The notes: generated from the letters alone by a model not told the origin. A stretch of 64,000 nucleotides of DNA from a bacterium (GCA_016703265.1 JADJCK010000004.1:248001-312000), one strand, 5' to 3'. Counted from the stretch's first letter, positions 49,235 to 58,357 are shown. Program-made: numbers and translations.

Positions 49235-50377
49235 TCAGAACCCCACCCGGGTAAGTATACCGAATCCCAACCCGGATTCCTTCGCGGAAGTCACCATCGG
49301 GGAGATCGACCAGGCGCGCGAAAGGCCGTCCTCGCTGCCGCGCGGCTTCGCTTCGTCGCCGTGACGCGTCAGCTGCATGGTCCCCAGCACCGTGACAAGC
49401 GCCCCGGTGACGAAGACCCCGCCGGAAAAGGACGTCAGTTCCTTCCCCCCGAGCACGAGGCTGGCCGCACCGGCGCCGACGCCGATCCAGCCCCAGGTCC
49501 TGCCCGGGAGGTCGTGCTGGAGATGGCGACCGAGCTGGGCGGCGAGGGTGAGGTTGGCGCCGATCAGGGCGACGCTCGCCAGGTTCTCGGAGGATCTATT
49601 GGGCGGTGAGAGTTCAGTGCGTGCTGATGCCGGCTGGGAGCAGGCGAGCGTCATGACGAGGATTGCGAGAATCGATTTCACCCGAGCCGTCTCCTTCTCT
49701 TTCGTCCCGCGCGCTCGGCGCCATCTCATGCCGCCCCGCCACCGCCGCCGCAGGGCCGCCCCGCCGAACGCGAGCGCCGTCCAGACCAGCCAGTTGCGCG
49801 CCAGGTTGAGCAGGTCGAACACCCACTCCTGCATCAGGCTGACCGGCAGCTGGATTCCCAACGCGGGCATGCTGCTGCCGTGCGGATGGACGATGGCGAA
49901 CGGGAATCCGTAGGCGTTGCCGTCCGCGCAGAACTCATGCGGGATGGCCGTCAGGGCCGCAGTGATCCCCAGTCCGGCGAGCAGGCTGCGCAGCACGCGT
50001 CGCGTTCGGGTCAGCGCGGCGAGCGCCACCACCGACCAGAAGGCGACATCGACGAGCAGCCGCACCGGCTCGAAGACGACGGGGAAGCGTGCGTATCCGC
50101 TGGCGCCGATCGGCTCCTCCTCGTCGCGTTGCGGCATGGGAACCGGCACGCTGCCGATCTGGATCTCCAGGCCGTGCGGCTCGCAGGTGCGGATCCAGCC
50201 GAAGGGGATGCCGCGCTGCACGATCTCGACGTCTTCGCTCGGGTTGGGATCCCAGACGGGCAGGCCGCCGAGGAGGGTGGCGGACAGGCCGATGAGCAGG
50301 CAGCTGCGCAGAAAACGGCTGCGAGGTTGGCGGGGGCTGGGTTCGCGGACGTGGTCGCAGGATTCAGGGACCGGCAT
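49235..50377 (-). CDS. Membrane protein fused in frame to a secreted beta-rich protein
   Basis: The frame from the ATG at 50377 (GGGAG upstream) has no stop before 49235. Residues 1-230 look like a small integral membrane protein: a helix near 20-37, helices near 110-130 and 133-155, one near 200, then a strongly basic segment (RRRWRGGMRWRRARG). From GTG codon 49681 a new signal peptide begins (KSILAILVMTLACSQPASA), followed by a beta-strand protein with strand pairs (LGRHLQHDL, GGVFVTGALVTVLG) that ends GLGFGILTRVGF. Either a stop codon was lost or the second gene is also translated alone from 49681 (GGAG 12 bases upstream). Confidence 0.55.
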   Translation of the reverse strand: MPVPESCDHVREPSPRQPRSRFLRSCLLIGLSATLLGGLPVWDPNPSEDVEIVQRGIPFGWIRTCEPHGLEIQIGSVPVPMPQRDEEEPIGASGYARFPVVFEPVRLLVDVAFWSVVALAALTRTRRVLRSLLAGLGITAALTAIPHEFCADGNAYGFPFAIVHPHGSSMPALGIQLPVSLMQEWVFDLLNLARNWLVWTALAFGGAALRRRWRGGMRWRRARGTKEKETARVKSILAILVMTLACSQPASARTELSPPNRSSENLASVALIGANLTLAAQLGRHLQHDLPGRTWGWIGVGAGAASLVLGGKELTSFSGGVFVTGALVTVLGTMQLTRHGDEAKPRGSEDGLSRAWSISPMVTSAKESGLGFGILTRVGF

Positions 50378-50405
50378 GGGGTGCTCCCTGGCTCGATTGT
50401 CGACG

Positions 50406-51002
50406 CTACTCATTGCTCGCCCGCCCGCGGCGCAGGAACTGCATGATTCTATGGGCTTTGTCTACTTCGCGCTGGGGGTAGCGCGGCCACTCGCCTATGA
50501 AGTGCGAGTTGAACTCGCACCTCCGCTCGGAAATGGTGAGCGTCGAGTCCGCCAGGACGGCGCTGTCCGGCTCCGATATCTTGATCATACGGAACAACGG
50601 CGGTTCCACGTACCCCGGACGCGGGTCGCTGCGGGGGTCGACAAGGATCTGCGCCTGTTCCGCGGCCGAATATGTGCGATCCAGCCATTGAGCCAAAATT
50701 GCCCTGATGGCGTCCTTACGCGGATCGACTTCAGGCAGCTCTTCCGCCTGGCCGGACTCGCGGTCCGCTCCGACATACCACGGCCCAGGACCGCCGCCGA
50801 AGAGCATGACCTCTATGAACACATGATATTCCACGCCGGTGGAGTCGAGCAGGGTGCCTTTCAGTGAACCGCCGTCCGCGCACAGACCAAACAAAGCGAC
50901 CGTGACCGGCGGCACCAGGCCCAGGGCGCGTTCCGGTCCCTCGCCTCGTGCCGGCGTGACCAGCGCGATCATCAAAGCCACGACTGCAAGTGCTCCGGTC
51001 AC
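50406..51002 (-). CDS. Secreted hypothetical protein, 198 aa
   Basis: GTG start at 51002 (GGGAG 8 bases upstream) gives a signal peptide (VTGALAVVALMIALVTPARG). The body has LFGLCADGGSLKGTLLD, FIEVMLFGGGPGPWYVG and a basic C-terminal helix (HRIMQFLRRGRASNE). No family recognised. The frame continues upstream through a remnant of the KSILAIL-GFGIL gene to an ATG at 51164, but that part looks like debris. Confidence 0.6.
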   Translation of the reverse strand: MTGALAVVALMIALVTPARGEGPERALGLVPPVTVALFGLCADGGSLKGTLLDSTGVEYHVFIEVMLFGGGPGPWYVGADRESGQAEELPEVDPRKDAIRAILAQWLDRTYSAAEQAQILVDPRSDPRPGYVEPPLFRMIKISEPDSAVLADSTLTISERRCEFNSHFIGEWPRYPQREVDKAHRIMQFLRRGRASNE

Positions 51003-51069
51003 GGCGGACCATCTCCCTGCATTCCAACGCCAGCTTCGACTGCCGCAGGCCCTGATCAGACAACACCGC

Positions 51070-51164
51070 GTCCGTGTAAGTATACCGAATCCCGATGCCG
51101 GCTTTTCCGGAGAAGTCTCCGGCGGGGAGACTGTCAAGGAGCGCGATTGCGAGAATCGATTCAT
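51070..51164 (-). pseudogene. Remnant of the same duplicated gene (start and end only)
   Basis: ATGAATCGATTCTCGCAATC matches the start of the gene at 49681 with one base lost after ATG. GGATTCGGTATACTTAC matches its end, preceded by a diverged copy of the preceding 40 bases. About 330 bases of the middle are missing. Confidence 0.55.
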
Positions 51165-51199
51165 CTGCCCCGTCGGCGCCCGTTCATGTGGTTATCGGC

Positions 51200-51217
51200 A
51201 CTTGCGCCGGCGCAAGT
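51200..51217. repeat. Dispersed palindrome, copy 5
   Basis: ACTTGCGCCGGCGCAAGT, perfect, in the gap between the ImmA gene end and the remnant at 51164. Confidence 0.85.
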
Positions 51218-51239
51218 CGTCGCGCTGGCGCAAGCCGAA

Positions 51240-51851
51240 TCAGATGTACTTGCGGTAGATCCCAAGGTCTTCCATGCGATAGGCAATGGTGCGATCGTTC
51301 ACATTCAACCGTTTTCCAATCTCCCTGAAGATGATGGGCCAATCGACATCAAGCATTGGGGTCAATTCGATGCCGTGCGACCGCACTGTGGCGATGACTT
51401 CATCGGCGGTTCGCTCAAGCAGTTGCGCCGGAGCGATCAGAGCGCCGGCGAACAAGTGCGCCTGCTGTTCCAGCTTGCTATATGTGTCCTGGCCGATCTT
51501 CCGCCTGAATGCGTCGAATTCTGCTCGAGTCTTGTGCGTAGCGGCCTCAAAGACCTGCGGGTGCAGAACAAGATGACCGACCTCGTGGGCCAGCGAGTAG
51601 TTGTACCATGCAGGATCGCGGACCGTTGTTTCGTAGTCAACGAACACTTGCCTGCAGCCGCCGGCCACGAAAGCGTGCACCGACGTTGTCCGAAAGAGGT
51701 CTTCGGCAACGACGATCTCAGCTCCGAAAACCGTTTCAAGAATGTAGTCGGCCTCGACAGGATCATTGCCGAGGCCATGTTCGTCGAGCAGTGCTTCAGC
51801 GCGCGCATAGATGGCTTCCTTGCGGATCCACGGCGCATTGATCGAATCCAT
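51240..51851 (-). CDS. ImmA/IrrE-family metallopeptidase
   Basis: The 203-residue protein carries SLAHEVGHLVLHPQVF (HExxH, with a further ligand expected in the following helix, EQQAHLFAGALIAPAQLL). This is the core of ImmA/IrrE peptidases that cleave a paired repressor. The N-terminus (ARAEALLDEHGLGNDPVEAD) and the C-terminal winged-helix-like tail (INDRTIAYRMEDLG) complete the family layout. It starts one base from the XRE gene stop, so the pair is a typical XRE-ImmA stress or toxin-antitoxin-like unit. Confidence 0.9.
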   Translation of the reverse strand: MDSINAPWIRKEAIYARAEALLDEHGLGNDPVEADYILETVFGAEIVVAEDLFRTTSVHAFVAGGCRQVFVDYETTVRDPAWYNYSLAHEVGHLVLHPQVFEAATHKTRAEFDAFRRKIGQDTYSKLEQQAHLFAGALIAPAQLLERTADEVIATVRSHGIELTPMLDVDWPIIFREIGKRLNVNDRTIAYRMEDLGIYRKYI

Positions 51852-51852
51852 A

Positions 51853-52209
51853 TCACGACCTCTTGATGATCTCCATCAACTTGTCGATCGTCTCGTCGCC
51901 GACCTGCTCGCTCCTGATACTCCGCATGACTGCCGGAAGCAATTCGACTGCTCTTTCATCCGAAAGAAGATCGGGGGGAATCGTCCCGGACTCGACGTGG
52001 CCCAGGTCGAGAAATGCGACCCGGTCTGCTCCGGTCAACTGAAGGGCGTCTGCGAGCTTCTCCCGGAACTCGTCCCCCGGCAGCTTGATGCGCCCTCGTT
52101 CGATCTTGCTGATGAGCGCCGGATCCAGGCTGTTCTCAACGCAGAACCGCCGTAGCCCCATCCCTAGGGCAAGTCGCGCCTCCCTGCATTTCTCGCCGAA
52201 TTGCGACAT
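51853..52209 (-). CDS. XRE-family repressor partner of ImmA
   Basis: The 118-residue protein has an N-terminal XRE helix-turn-helix (KCREARLALGMGLRRFCVENSLDPALISKIERGRI) and a C-terminal part ending TIDKLMEIIKRS. XRE proteins next to ImmA repress their own operon until cleaved. A perfect inverted repeat lies 45 bases upstream of the start and may be its operator. Confidence 0.9.
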   Translation of the reverse strand: MSQFGEKCREARLALGMGLRRFCVENSLDPALISKIERGRIKLPGDEFREKLADALQLTGADRVAFLDLGHVESGTIPPDLLSDERAVELLPAVMRSIRSEQVGDETIDKLMEIIKRS

Positions 52210-52253
52210 GGCTGACCTCCAGTTACAGATGCCGCCTCCCTTTGCGCGGGGTC

Positions 52254-52274
52254 TGTTGTCAAAAATTTACAACA
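52254..52274. promoter_or_regulatory. Probable XRE operator
   Basis: TGTTGT-CAAAAATTT-ACAACA, perfect 6-bp arms with an AT-rich centre, 45 bases upstream of the XRE start codon. Confidence 0.55.
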
Positions 52275-52415
52275 CCTTATGGCCCGCTGCAAGCTGCTTG
52301 TTGAAGAGTTCCGAAAAACGATGGGGGCTTTGCGTCGTGGGCGAATATCGTCTTAATTGATTATTCTGCAATGCCTTGGCCCTACAGGGTCTTCGGCCCG
52401 CCCACCGCCTCCGCG

Positions 52416-52433
52416 ACTTGCGCCGGCGCAAGT
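52416..52433. repeat. Dispersed palindrome, copy 6
   Basis: ACTTGCGCCGGCGCAAGT, perfect, downstream of trpF. Confidence 0.85.
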
Positions 52434-52536
52434 CCCGGCGCTACCGCACCCCGCCAATCGCCGCCGGATATCGGCCTCCCGGGCAAACGACTCGTTCCGC
52501 GTCTCGATGGACTCCGGCCGCAACTCCGGAGGCGCG

Positions 52537-53226
52537 CTAACATCGATCGTCCCCCAAATTTCTAACTGTTGTACCCACCGCCAGTTTCCCCAGCTCCTCT
52601 AGGTCCAAACACCCCACAGTCCTCACCCCACTACAAACATCCACCCCAAACGGCCGCACCGCGCGAATAGCCTCCGCGACATTATCCGCCCTCATCCCCC
52701 CAGCCAAAAACACCGGCACCGGCGCCACCGCCTCAACAAGCCGCCGACTAACCCCCCAATCATGCACGCGACCAGTTCCGCCAAGCTCCGGAACCCCAGC
52801 CGACGGCCTCCCAGAATCCAACAACAACGCATCCGCCCCCGCCGCCGCCAGCCCCCGAGCTTCGGCAATCGCCTCGTCCCCCTCCACATGCACCACCGGC
52901 ACCAACCTAACCCAAGGCAACTGCGCCCGAACCGCCCCAAGCACTTGCGCCGGCGCAACCAACGGCGAAACGATCTGAATAGCGGTCGTCCGACACCGTC
53001 CCCACTGCGCCACGATGGCGTCCGGCTCCACCAAAGCAGTGAGCAAAAAAGTAGCGACCGGCGGTGACACGCCGGCCGCTATCTCTGCTATCAACTCTTC
53101 GCTGATCACCCCAGGCCCACTCGGCATCGCCGAAACAAGCCCCAGCGCATCAGCGCCCGCCGCAATGGCCATCCGCGCTTCGTCCACGCTCTGGATGCAG
53201 CACACCTTCAGCCGGGTGCGCGCCAT
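52537..53226 (-). CDS. trpF: Phosphoribosylanthranilate isomerase-like protein (TrpF)
   Basis: The 229-residue TIM barrel opens RLKVCCIQSVDEARMAIAAGADALG with Cys-7 at the general-base position, has PVATFLLT and, near the C-terminus, the phosphate-binding GGMRADNVAEAI and FGVDVCSGVRT (general acid Asp). TrpF converts N-(5-phosphoribosyl)anthranilate in tryptophan synthesis. No other trp gene is in the window; it is the last gene of the gyr operon, 5 bases after gyrA. A palindrome core lies inside the gene (52945-52958), read VAPAQV, in a loop before LGAVRAQ. Confidence 0.8.
   Translation of the reverse strand: MARTRLKVCCIQSVDEARMAIAAGADALGLVSAMPSGPGVISEELIAEIAAGVSPPVATFLLTALVEPDAIVAQWGRCRTTAIQIVSPLVAPAQVLGAVRAQLPWVRLVPVVHVEGDEAIAEARGLAAAGADALLLDSGRPSAGVPELGGTGRVHDWGVSRRLVEAVAPVPVFLAGGMRADNVAEAIRAVRPFGVDVCSGVRTVGCLDLEELGKLAVGTTVRNLGDDRC
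52945..52958. repeat. Dispersed palindrome core, copy 7 (inside trpF)
   Basis: TTGCGCCGGCGCAA within the trpF coding sequence; reads VAPAQV in the same frame as the hydrolase copy. Confidence 0.75.
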
Positions 53227-53231
53227 GGCGG

Positions 53232-55925
53232 CTACTCCTCGTCGGGCGTCCCGTCCTCATCGAGCGAGGCATCCTCATCCACCGCCACATCCTCATCGAT
53301 GTCTGCGGCTTCATCCTCGAACTCATCCACCACCGCGATCGGCCCCCGCGCCGCCGCCGAAGCCGCCGCCGCATCGGCCCGCGACAGCTCCTCGCGCGAC
53401 AGCTCTTCCCGCGAGATCTTCGCGATGGAGGCCACGCGGTCGCCCTCGTTCAGGTTGATGATGCGCACGCCCTGCGTGTTGCGGCCCTGTTCGCTGACCT
53501 CGTCCAGGCCGATGCGGATCATGATGCCGCCGCGCGTGATCACCATCAGTTCTTCGCCCGGGTGCACGTCGCGGATGGCCATCAGGGTGCCGTTGCGCTC
53601 GCTGCACTTGATCGTGATCAGGCCCTTGCCGCCGCGGCCCTGCGGGCGGTAGTCGCTGAGCGGGGTGCGCTTGCCGTAGCCGTTCTCGGTCACCGAGAGC
53701 AGCGTGGCCGTCTCGTCCTTCTCGCTCACGACCACCATGCCGATCAGCTTCTCGCCCTCTTCCAGGCCGATACCGCGCACACCGCGCGCGGTGCGGCCCA
53801 TCGAGCGGGCCTGTTCCTCCTCGAAGCGGATCGCCATGCCATCACTGGTCGCCAGGATGATGTCGCTGTTGCCGTCGGTCTCGCGCACGGCCACCAGGTG
53901 CTCGCCCTCGAGCAGGCTGATGGCGCGGATGCCGGCCGACCGCGGGCGCGCGAACTCGGTCAGCGGGGTGCGCTTGACCTGGCCCTGGTCGGTGGCGAAG
54001 GCCAGGAAGCTCGTCTCGCTGAACTCGCGCACCGGCACGATGGCGTGGATGCGGTCGCCCGGCTGGATCTGGATCAGGTTCACCAGCGGCTGGCCCTTGC
54101 TGGTGCGGCTGCTCTTCGGGATGCGGTGCACCTTCAGCCAGTGCAGCTGCCCGTTCTCCGTCAGCACCAGCAGGTACTGGTGCGTGGTGGCGATGAACAG
54201 GTTGTCGACGAAATCCTCGTCCTTGGTGCCCATCGCCGTGATGCCCTTGCCGCCGCGGCCCTGCTGGCGGTAGGTGTCCACCGGGATGCGCTTGGCGTAG
54301 CCCTGGTTGCTGATCGTGACGACCATCGGCTCGTCGGCGATCAGGTCTTCCAGGTCGATCTCGCCCTCGTCCTCCACGATCTGCGTGCGCCGCTCGTCGC
54401 CGTACGAGGCACGCACGTCCGCGATCTCGTCGCGGATGATCTGCAGCACCAGCGCCCGGCTGTCCAGGATCGCCTTCAGGTGCGCGATCTTCTCGAGCAG
54501 CTCGCGGTACTCGTCCTCGATCTTCTGCCGCTCCAGCCCGGTCAGCCGCGCCAGCCGCAGGTCGAGGATGGCCTGCGCCTGGATCTCCGACAGCGCGAAC
54601 GTGGCCATCAGGGCGGTGCGCGCCGCCTCGGTCGAGGCGCTCGCGCGGATCAGCGCCACGATGGCGTCGATGTTGTCCAGCGCGATGCGGTAGCCCTCGA
54701 GGATGTGCGCGCGCTCCTCCGCCTTCCGCAACTGGTAGCGCGTGCGCCGCACCACCACTTCCTCGCGGAAGTTCAGGAACTCCTGCATCGCCTCCTTCAG
54801 CGACATCACCTTCGGCTGGTTGCCCACCAGCGCCAGGTTGATCACGCCGAAGGTGCTCTGCATGAGCGTGTGCGCGTACAGCGCCTTGAGAACCACCTGG
54901 GGGAACGCGTCCTTCTTCAGGACGATGACGATGCGCATCCCCTCGCGGTCGCTCTCGTCGCGCAGGTCGCTGATGCCTTCCAGCACGCCGGCGCGCACCA
55001 GGTTGGCGATCTTCTCGATCAGCGTCGACTTGTTCACCTGGTAGGGAATCTCGTTGACGATGATCTGCGCGCGCCCGCCGTCGAGCATCTCCATCTCGGT
55101 CTTCGCGCGCACCACCACGCGGCCGCGGCCGGTGGTCACGTAGTCGAAGATGCCGCGCCGCCCGTGGATCACGCCGCCGGTCGGGAAGTCGGGCCCCTGC
55201 ACGTACTGCAGCATCTCGTGCGGCTGGCAGTCCGGGTTGTCGAGCAGCGCCACCAGGCCGTCGCAGATCTCGGTCAGGTTGTGCGGGGGAATCTTGGTGG
55301 CCATGCCCACCGCGATGCCCTCCGACCCGTTCACCAGCAGGTTCGGCACGCGCGCCGGCATCACCGACGGCATCATGCGCGAACCGTCGTAGTTGGGGAC
55401 GAAGTCGACCGTTTCCTTGTCGAGGTCGTCGAGCAGCTCGGTGGCGAACTTCTCCAGGCGCGCCTCGGTGTACCGTTCGGCCGCCGCCGCGTCGCCGTCC
55501 ACCGAGCCGAAGTTGCCCTGCCCATCCACCAGCGGATAGCGCAGCGAGAAGTCCTGCGCCATGCGCACCAGCGTGTCGTACACCGACGTGGTGCCGTGCG
55601 GATGGTAGTTACCGGTGGTATCGCCTGTGATCTTGGCGCTCTTGCGGTACGGCCGGCCCGGCTGCAGGTTCAGGTCGTTCATCGCCGTCAGCGTGCGCCG
55701 ATGCACCGGCTTCAGGCCGTCGCGCACGTCCGGCAGCGCGCGGCTCACGATCACGCTCATCGAATATTCGATGTAGCTCGTGCGCATCTTGCCGACGATG
55801 CCGGCGTCGTTGATCGTCTCGCCGCGCGAAGGCAGGGGCACGCCCGGGGGCGTTCCGCCCGCTTCCGGGGTGCCGTCCACGCCGCTGTCCAGATTCTCGT
55901 CGCCGGGATTCTTCTCGTCCGCCAT
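53232..55925 (-). CDS. gyrA: DNA gyrase subunit A
   Basis: Cleaves and rejoins DNA in the gyrase A2B2 complex. The 897-residue protein has the QRDR stretch KITGDTTGNYHPHGTTSVYD (the position of E. coli Ser83 is Thr here), the catalytic Tyr in AERYTEARL, and the GyrA-type C-terminal pinwheel with the box QQGRGGKGI. A long acidic tail (DEFEDEAADIDEDVAVDEDA) closes the protein. GAGGGAACG precedes the ATG at 55925. The gene follows gyrB after 71 bases. Confidence 0.97.
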   Translation of the reverse strand: MADEKNPGDENLDSGVDGTPEAGGTPPGVPLPSRGETINDAGIVGKMRTSYIEYSMSVIVSRALPDVRDGLKPVHRRTLTAMNDLNLQPGRPYRKSAKITGDTTGNYHPHGTTSVYDTLVRMAQDFSLRYPLVDGQGNFGSVDGDAAAAERYTEARLEKFATELLDDLDKETVDFVPNYDGSRMMPSVMPARVPNLLVNGSEGIAVGMATKIPPHNLTEICDGLVALLDNPDCQPHEMLQYVQGPDFPTGGVIHGRRGIFDYVTTGRGRVVVRAKTEMEMLDGGRAQIIVNEIPYQVNKSTLIEKIANLVRAGVLEGISDLRDESDREGMRIVIVLKKDAFPQVVLKALYAHTLMQSTFGVINLALVGNQPKVMSLKEAMQEFLNFREEVVVRRTRYQLRKAEERAHILEGYRIALDNIDAIVALIRASASTEAARTALMATFALSEIQAQAILDLRLARLTGLERQKIEDEYRELLEKIAHLKAILDSRALVLQIIRDEIADVRASYGDERRTQIVEDEGEIDLEDLIADEPMVVTISNQGYAKRIPVDTYRQQGRGGKGITAMGTKDEDFVDNLFIATTHQYLLVLTENGQLHWLKVHRIPKSSRTSKGQPLVNLIQIQPGDRIHAIVPVREFSETSFLAFATDQGQVKRTPLTEFARPRSAGIRAISLLEGEHLVAVRETDGNSDIILATSDGMAIRFEEEQARSMGRTARGVRGIGLEEGEKLIGMVVVSEKDETATLLSVTENGYGKRTPLSDYRPQGRGGKGLITIKCSERNGTLMAIRDVHPGEELMVITRGGIMIRIGLDEVSEQGRNTQGVRIINLNEGDRVASIAKISREELSREELSRADAAAASAAARGPIAVVDEFEDEAADIDEDVAVDEDASLDEDGTPDEE

Positions 55926-55996
55926 GCGTCGTTCCCTCTGTCACGTCTGCGGCCGCGCTGCAGGGCGGCCGACGGTCCGTTCTGTATCCAGTTGAA

Positions 55997-58000
55997 CTAG
56001 ATATCCAGATCTTCCAGCTTCACCATCGCCGCGTTCTCCTCGATGAACCGCCGGCGCGGCTCCACCTCGTCACCCATCAAAATGGTGAAGATGTGGTCGG
56101 CCTCGACGGCGTCCTCGATGGTCACGCGCGTCATGGTGCGCGAGTCCGGATTCATCGTCGTCTCCCAGAGCTGCTCCGGGTTCATTTCGCCCAGGCCCTT
56201 GTAGCGCTGCACGTACACGTGCTTGGCGCCGCCCATCTCTTCGAGCAGGCGGTCCTTGGCCTGGTCCGAGTTCACGTAGATCTCGGTGGCGCCCTTCTTC
56301 AGGCGGTACAGCGGCGGCTCGGCGATGTACAGGTGGCCGTTGTCGATGATCTCCCGGAAATGCCGGAAGAACAGCGTCATGATCAGCGTGCGGATGTGGC
56401 TGCCGTCCACGTCGGCATCGGTCATGATGATGATCTTGTGGTAGCGGAGCCGCGCCACCTCGAAGATGCCCGCGCCGATACTCGTGCCCAGCGCGGTGAT
56501 GATCGTCTTGATCTCGTCGTTGCCCAGCATCTTGTCGAGGCGGGCCTTCTCCACGTTCAGGATCTTGCCCTTCAGCGGCAAAATGGCCTGGTACCGCCGG
56601 TCGCGGCCCTGCTTGGCCGAGCCGCCGGCGCTGTCACCCTCGACCAGGTACAGCTCGCACTCGGCCGGGTCGCGGCTCGAGCAGTCGGCCAGCTTGCCCG
56701 GCAGCGAGGCCGAATCCAGCGCCGACTTGCGCCGCGTCAGGTCGCGCGCCTTGCGCGCCGCCTCGCGTCCCTGCGCCGCCGTGAGGCACTTGCCGACGAT
56801 CGACTTCGCCTCGCGCGGATGCTCCGCCAGGTACTCGCCCAGGTACGTGTTGACCAGCGCCTCGACGTGGCCCTTCACCTCGGTGTTGCCCAGCTTCGTC
56901 TTGGTCTGGCCCTCGAACTGCGGCTCGGGCACCTTCACCGAGATGATCGCCGTCAGGCCCTCGCGCACGTCATCGCCGGTCAGCGCCTTGATCTCCTTCT
57001 TCAGGAGATTCGTGCTGGTGGCGTACGCATTCAGCGTGCGCGTCAGGCCCGCGCGGAACCCCGACAGGTGGCTGCCGCCCTCGGTGGTGTTGATGTTGTT
57101 GGCGAACGTGAACAGCGCCTCGGCGTAGCCGTCGTTGTAGTCGAGGGCCACCTCGATCTGGATGCCGTCCTTCTCGCCCGTGAAGAACACCGGCTCCGGA
57201 CAGATGACCGTACGACCCTCGTTCAGCCACCGCACGTACTCGACGATGCCGCCCTCGAAATGGAAGCGGTCGTTCCGCTTCTTTTCGGTGCGCTCGTCGG
57301 CCAGCGTGATCGTCAGCCCGCGATTCAGGAACGCCAGCTCGCGCAGCCGCCCGCGCAGCGTGTCGTAGTTGTAGACCAGCTCGGGGAAGATCTCGTAGTC
57401 GGGCTTGAACGTGACCAGCGTGCCCGTCTCGCCCGGCTTGCAGTCGCCCAGCGTGCGCAGCGGCACGGTGAGGATGCCGCGCTCGAAGCCGATCTCGTAC
57501 ACGTGCGCATCGCGCCGGATCTCGACCTTCAGGCTCTCGCTCAGCGCATTGACGCAACTGACGCCCACGCCGTGCAGGCCGCCCGACACCTTGTAGCTGC
57601 CCTTGTCGAACTTGCCGCCCGCGTGCAGGCTGCTGAGCACGACCTCGACGGCGGGCTTGTGCTCTTCCTTGTGCATGTCGACAGGAATGCCGCGCCCGTT
57701 GTCCCGCACGCTGATGATGTCGTTCTCGTGGATCACCACTTCGATGTCGGTGCAGAACCCGGCCATCGCCTCGTCGATCGAGTTGTCGACGACCTCGTAC
57801 ACCAGGTGGTGCAGGCCCTTCACACTCGTATCGCCGATGTACATGGCCGGCCGCTTGCGCACGGCCTCGAGGCCCTTCAGCACCTGGATGCCGTCGGCGG
57901 TGTAGTCCCGGGCGCCGGCTGCCGATTTGCGCAGCGCAGCCTCGCCGGCGGCGGCAGCCTCGGCCGCCAGATTCTCGCTCACGTGGTCGGTATCGCTCAT
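55997..58000 (-). CDS. gyrB: DNA gyrase subunit B
   Basis: ATPase subunit of gyrase. The 667-residue protein has the GHKL ATP site (YEVVDNSIDEAMAG, SVRDNGRGIPVD), GLHGVGVSCVNALS, the TOPRIM motif EGDSAGGSAKQGRDR and DADVDGSHIRTL, and C-terminal YKGLGEMNPEQLWETTM. It lacks the large insertion of enterobacterial GyrB. Start at 58000; the start codon overlaps the dciA stop (ATGA). Confidence 0.97.
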   Translation of the reverse strand: MSDTDHVSENLAAEAAAAGEAALRKSAAGARDYTADGIQVLKGLEAVRKRPAMYIGDTSVKGLHHLVYEVVDNSIDEAMAGFCTDIEVVIHENDIISVRDNGRGIPVDMHKEEHKPAVEVVLSSLHAGGKFDKGSYKVSGGLHGVGVSCVNALSESLKVEIRRDAHVYEIGFERGILTVPLRTLGDCKPGETGTLVTFKPDYEIFPELVYNYDTLRGRLRELAFLNRGLTITLADERTEKKRNDRFHFEGGIVEYVRWLNEGRTVICPEPVFFTGEKDGIQIEVALDYNDGYAEALFTFANNINTTEGGSHLSGFRAGLTRTLNAYATSTNLLKKEIKALTGDDVREGLTAIISVKVPEPQFEGQTKTKLGNTEVKGHVEALVNTYLGEYLAEHPREAKSIVGKCLTAAQGREAARKARDLTRRKSALDSASLPGKLADCSSRDPAECELYLVEGDSAGGSAKQGRDRRYQAILPLKGKILNVEKARLDKMLGNDEIKTIITALGTSIGAGIFEVARLRYHKIIIMTDADVDGSHIRTLIMTLFFRHFREIIDNGHLYIAEPPLYRLKKGATEIYVNSDQAKDRLLEEMGGAKHVYVQRYKGLGEMNPEQLWETTMNPDSRTMTRVTIEDAVEADHIFTILMGDEVEPRRRFIEENAAMVKLEDLDI

Positions 58001-58347
58001 CTGCCTTGGTCACGCTTCCTGCCGCGGGCACCCCAGGGAGACCTTGCCCCCTGGAGCCATTGCAGCTGGCTGACAGTTCCTTCGCCGAACCTGGCGTTGA
58101 ATTTCCCCATGATCTCGGGCGCCAGCATGGACAGTTCCTGGCGCCAGGCGCCGTGATCCGCTTCCAGCATCAGCACGCCCTCGGCCAGATCGACCGCCCG
58201 CACATGGTCGGCGATCTCGTCGCCGGCAATCTCGCGCCAATGCAGCAGCGGACCGCGGCCCTGCAGGCGGTCACTGACGCCCGCTTCGCGCAGCGCGTTC
58301 TCGAGAATGCGGGAGACGGGTTGCAGACCGTCTTTCCTGGTCGTCAT
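57997..58347 (-). CDS. dciA: DciA-like (DUF721) helicase-loading protein
   Basis: The 116-residue protein is a short DUF721: VSRILENALREAGV, then LHWREIAGDEIADHVRAVDLAEGVLMLEADHGAWRQELSML, the KH-like core, with W near 48 and W near 85. DciA loads the replicative helicase DnaB. Start at 58347 after recF (11-base gap) and an ATGA overlap with gyrB place it in the replication operon. Confidence 0.85.
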   Translation of the reverse strand: MTTRKDGLQPVSRILENALREAGVSDRLQGRGPLLHWREIAGDEIADHVRAVDLAEGVLMLEADHGAWRQELSMLAPEIMGKFNARFGEGTVSQLQWLQGARSPWGARGRKRDQGR

Positions 58348-58357
58348 GTTTGCCGCA

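Larger units (their letters stand above)
52210..52536. other. Intergenic region between the XRE and trpF genes
   Basis: It holds the operator-like inverted repeat (52254-52274) and palindrome copy 6 (52416-52433). No gene. Confidence 0.4.

Noticed and set aside
53562..56000. An 812-codon open frame on the plus strand opposite gyrA
   Set aside because: It mirrors gyrA almost exactly; high-GC codon use leaves antisense frames open. The sequence is rich in Ala, Arg, Val and His without any domain pattern.
56093..58156. A 687-codon plus-strand frame opposite gyrB
   Set aside because: Antisense shadow of gyrB; no ribosome binding site or protein-like features.
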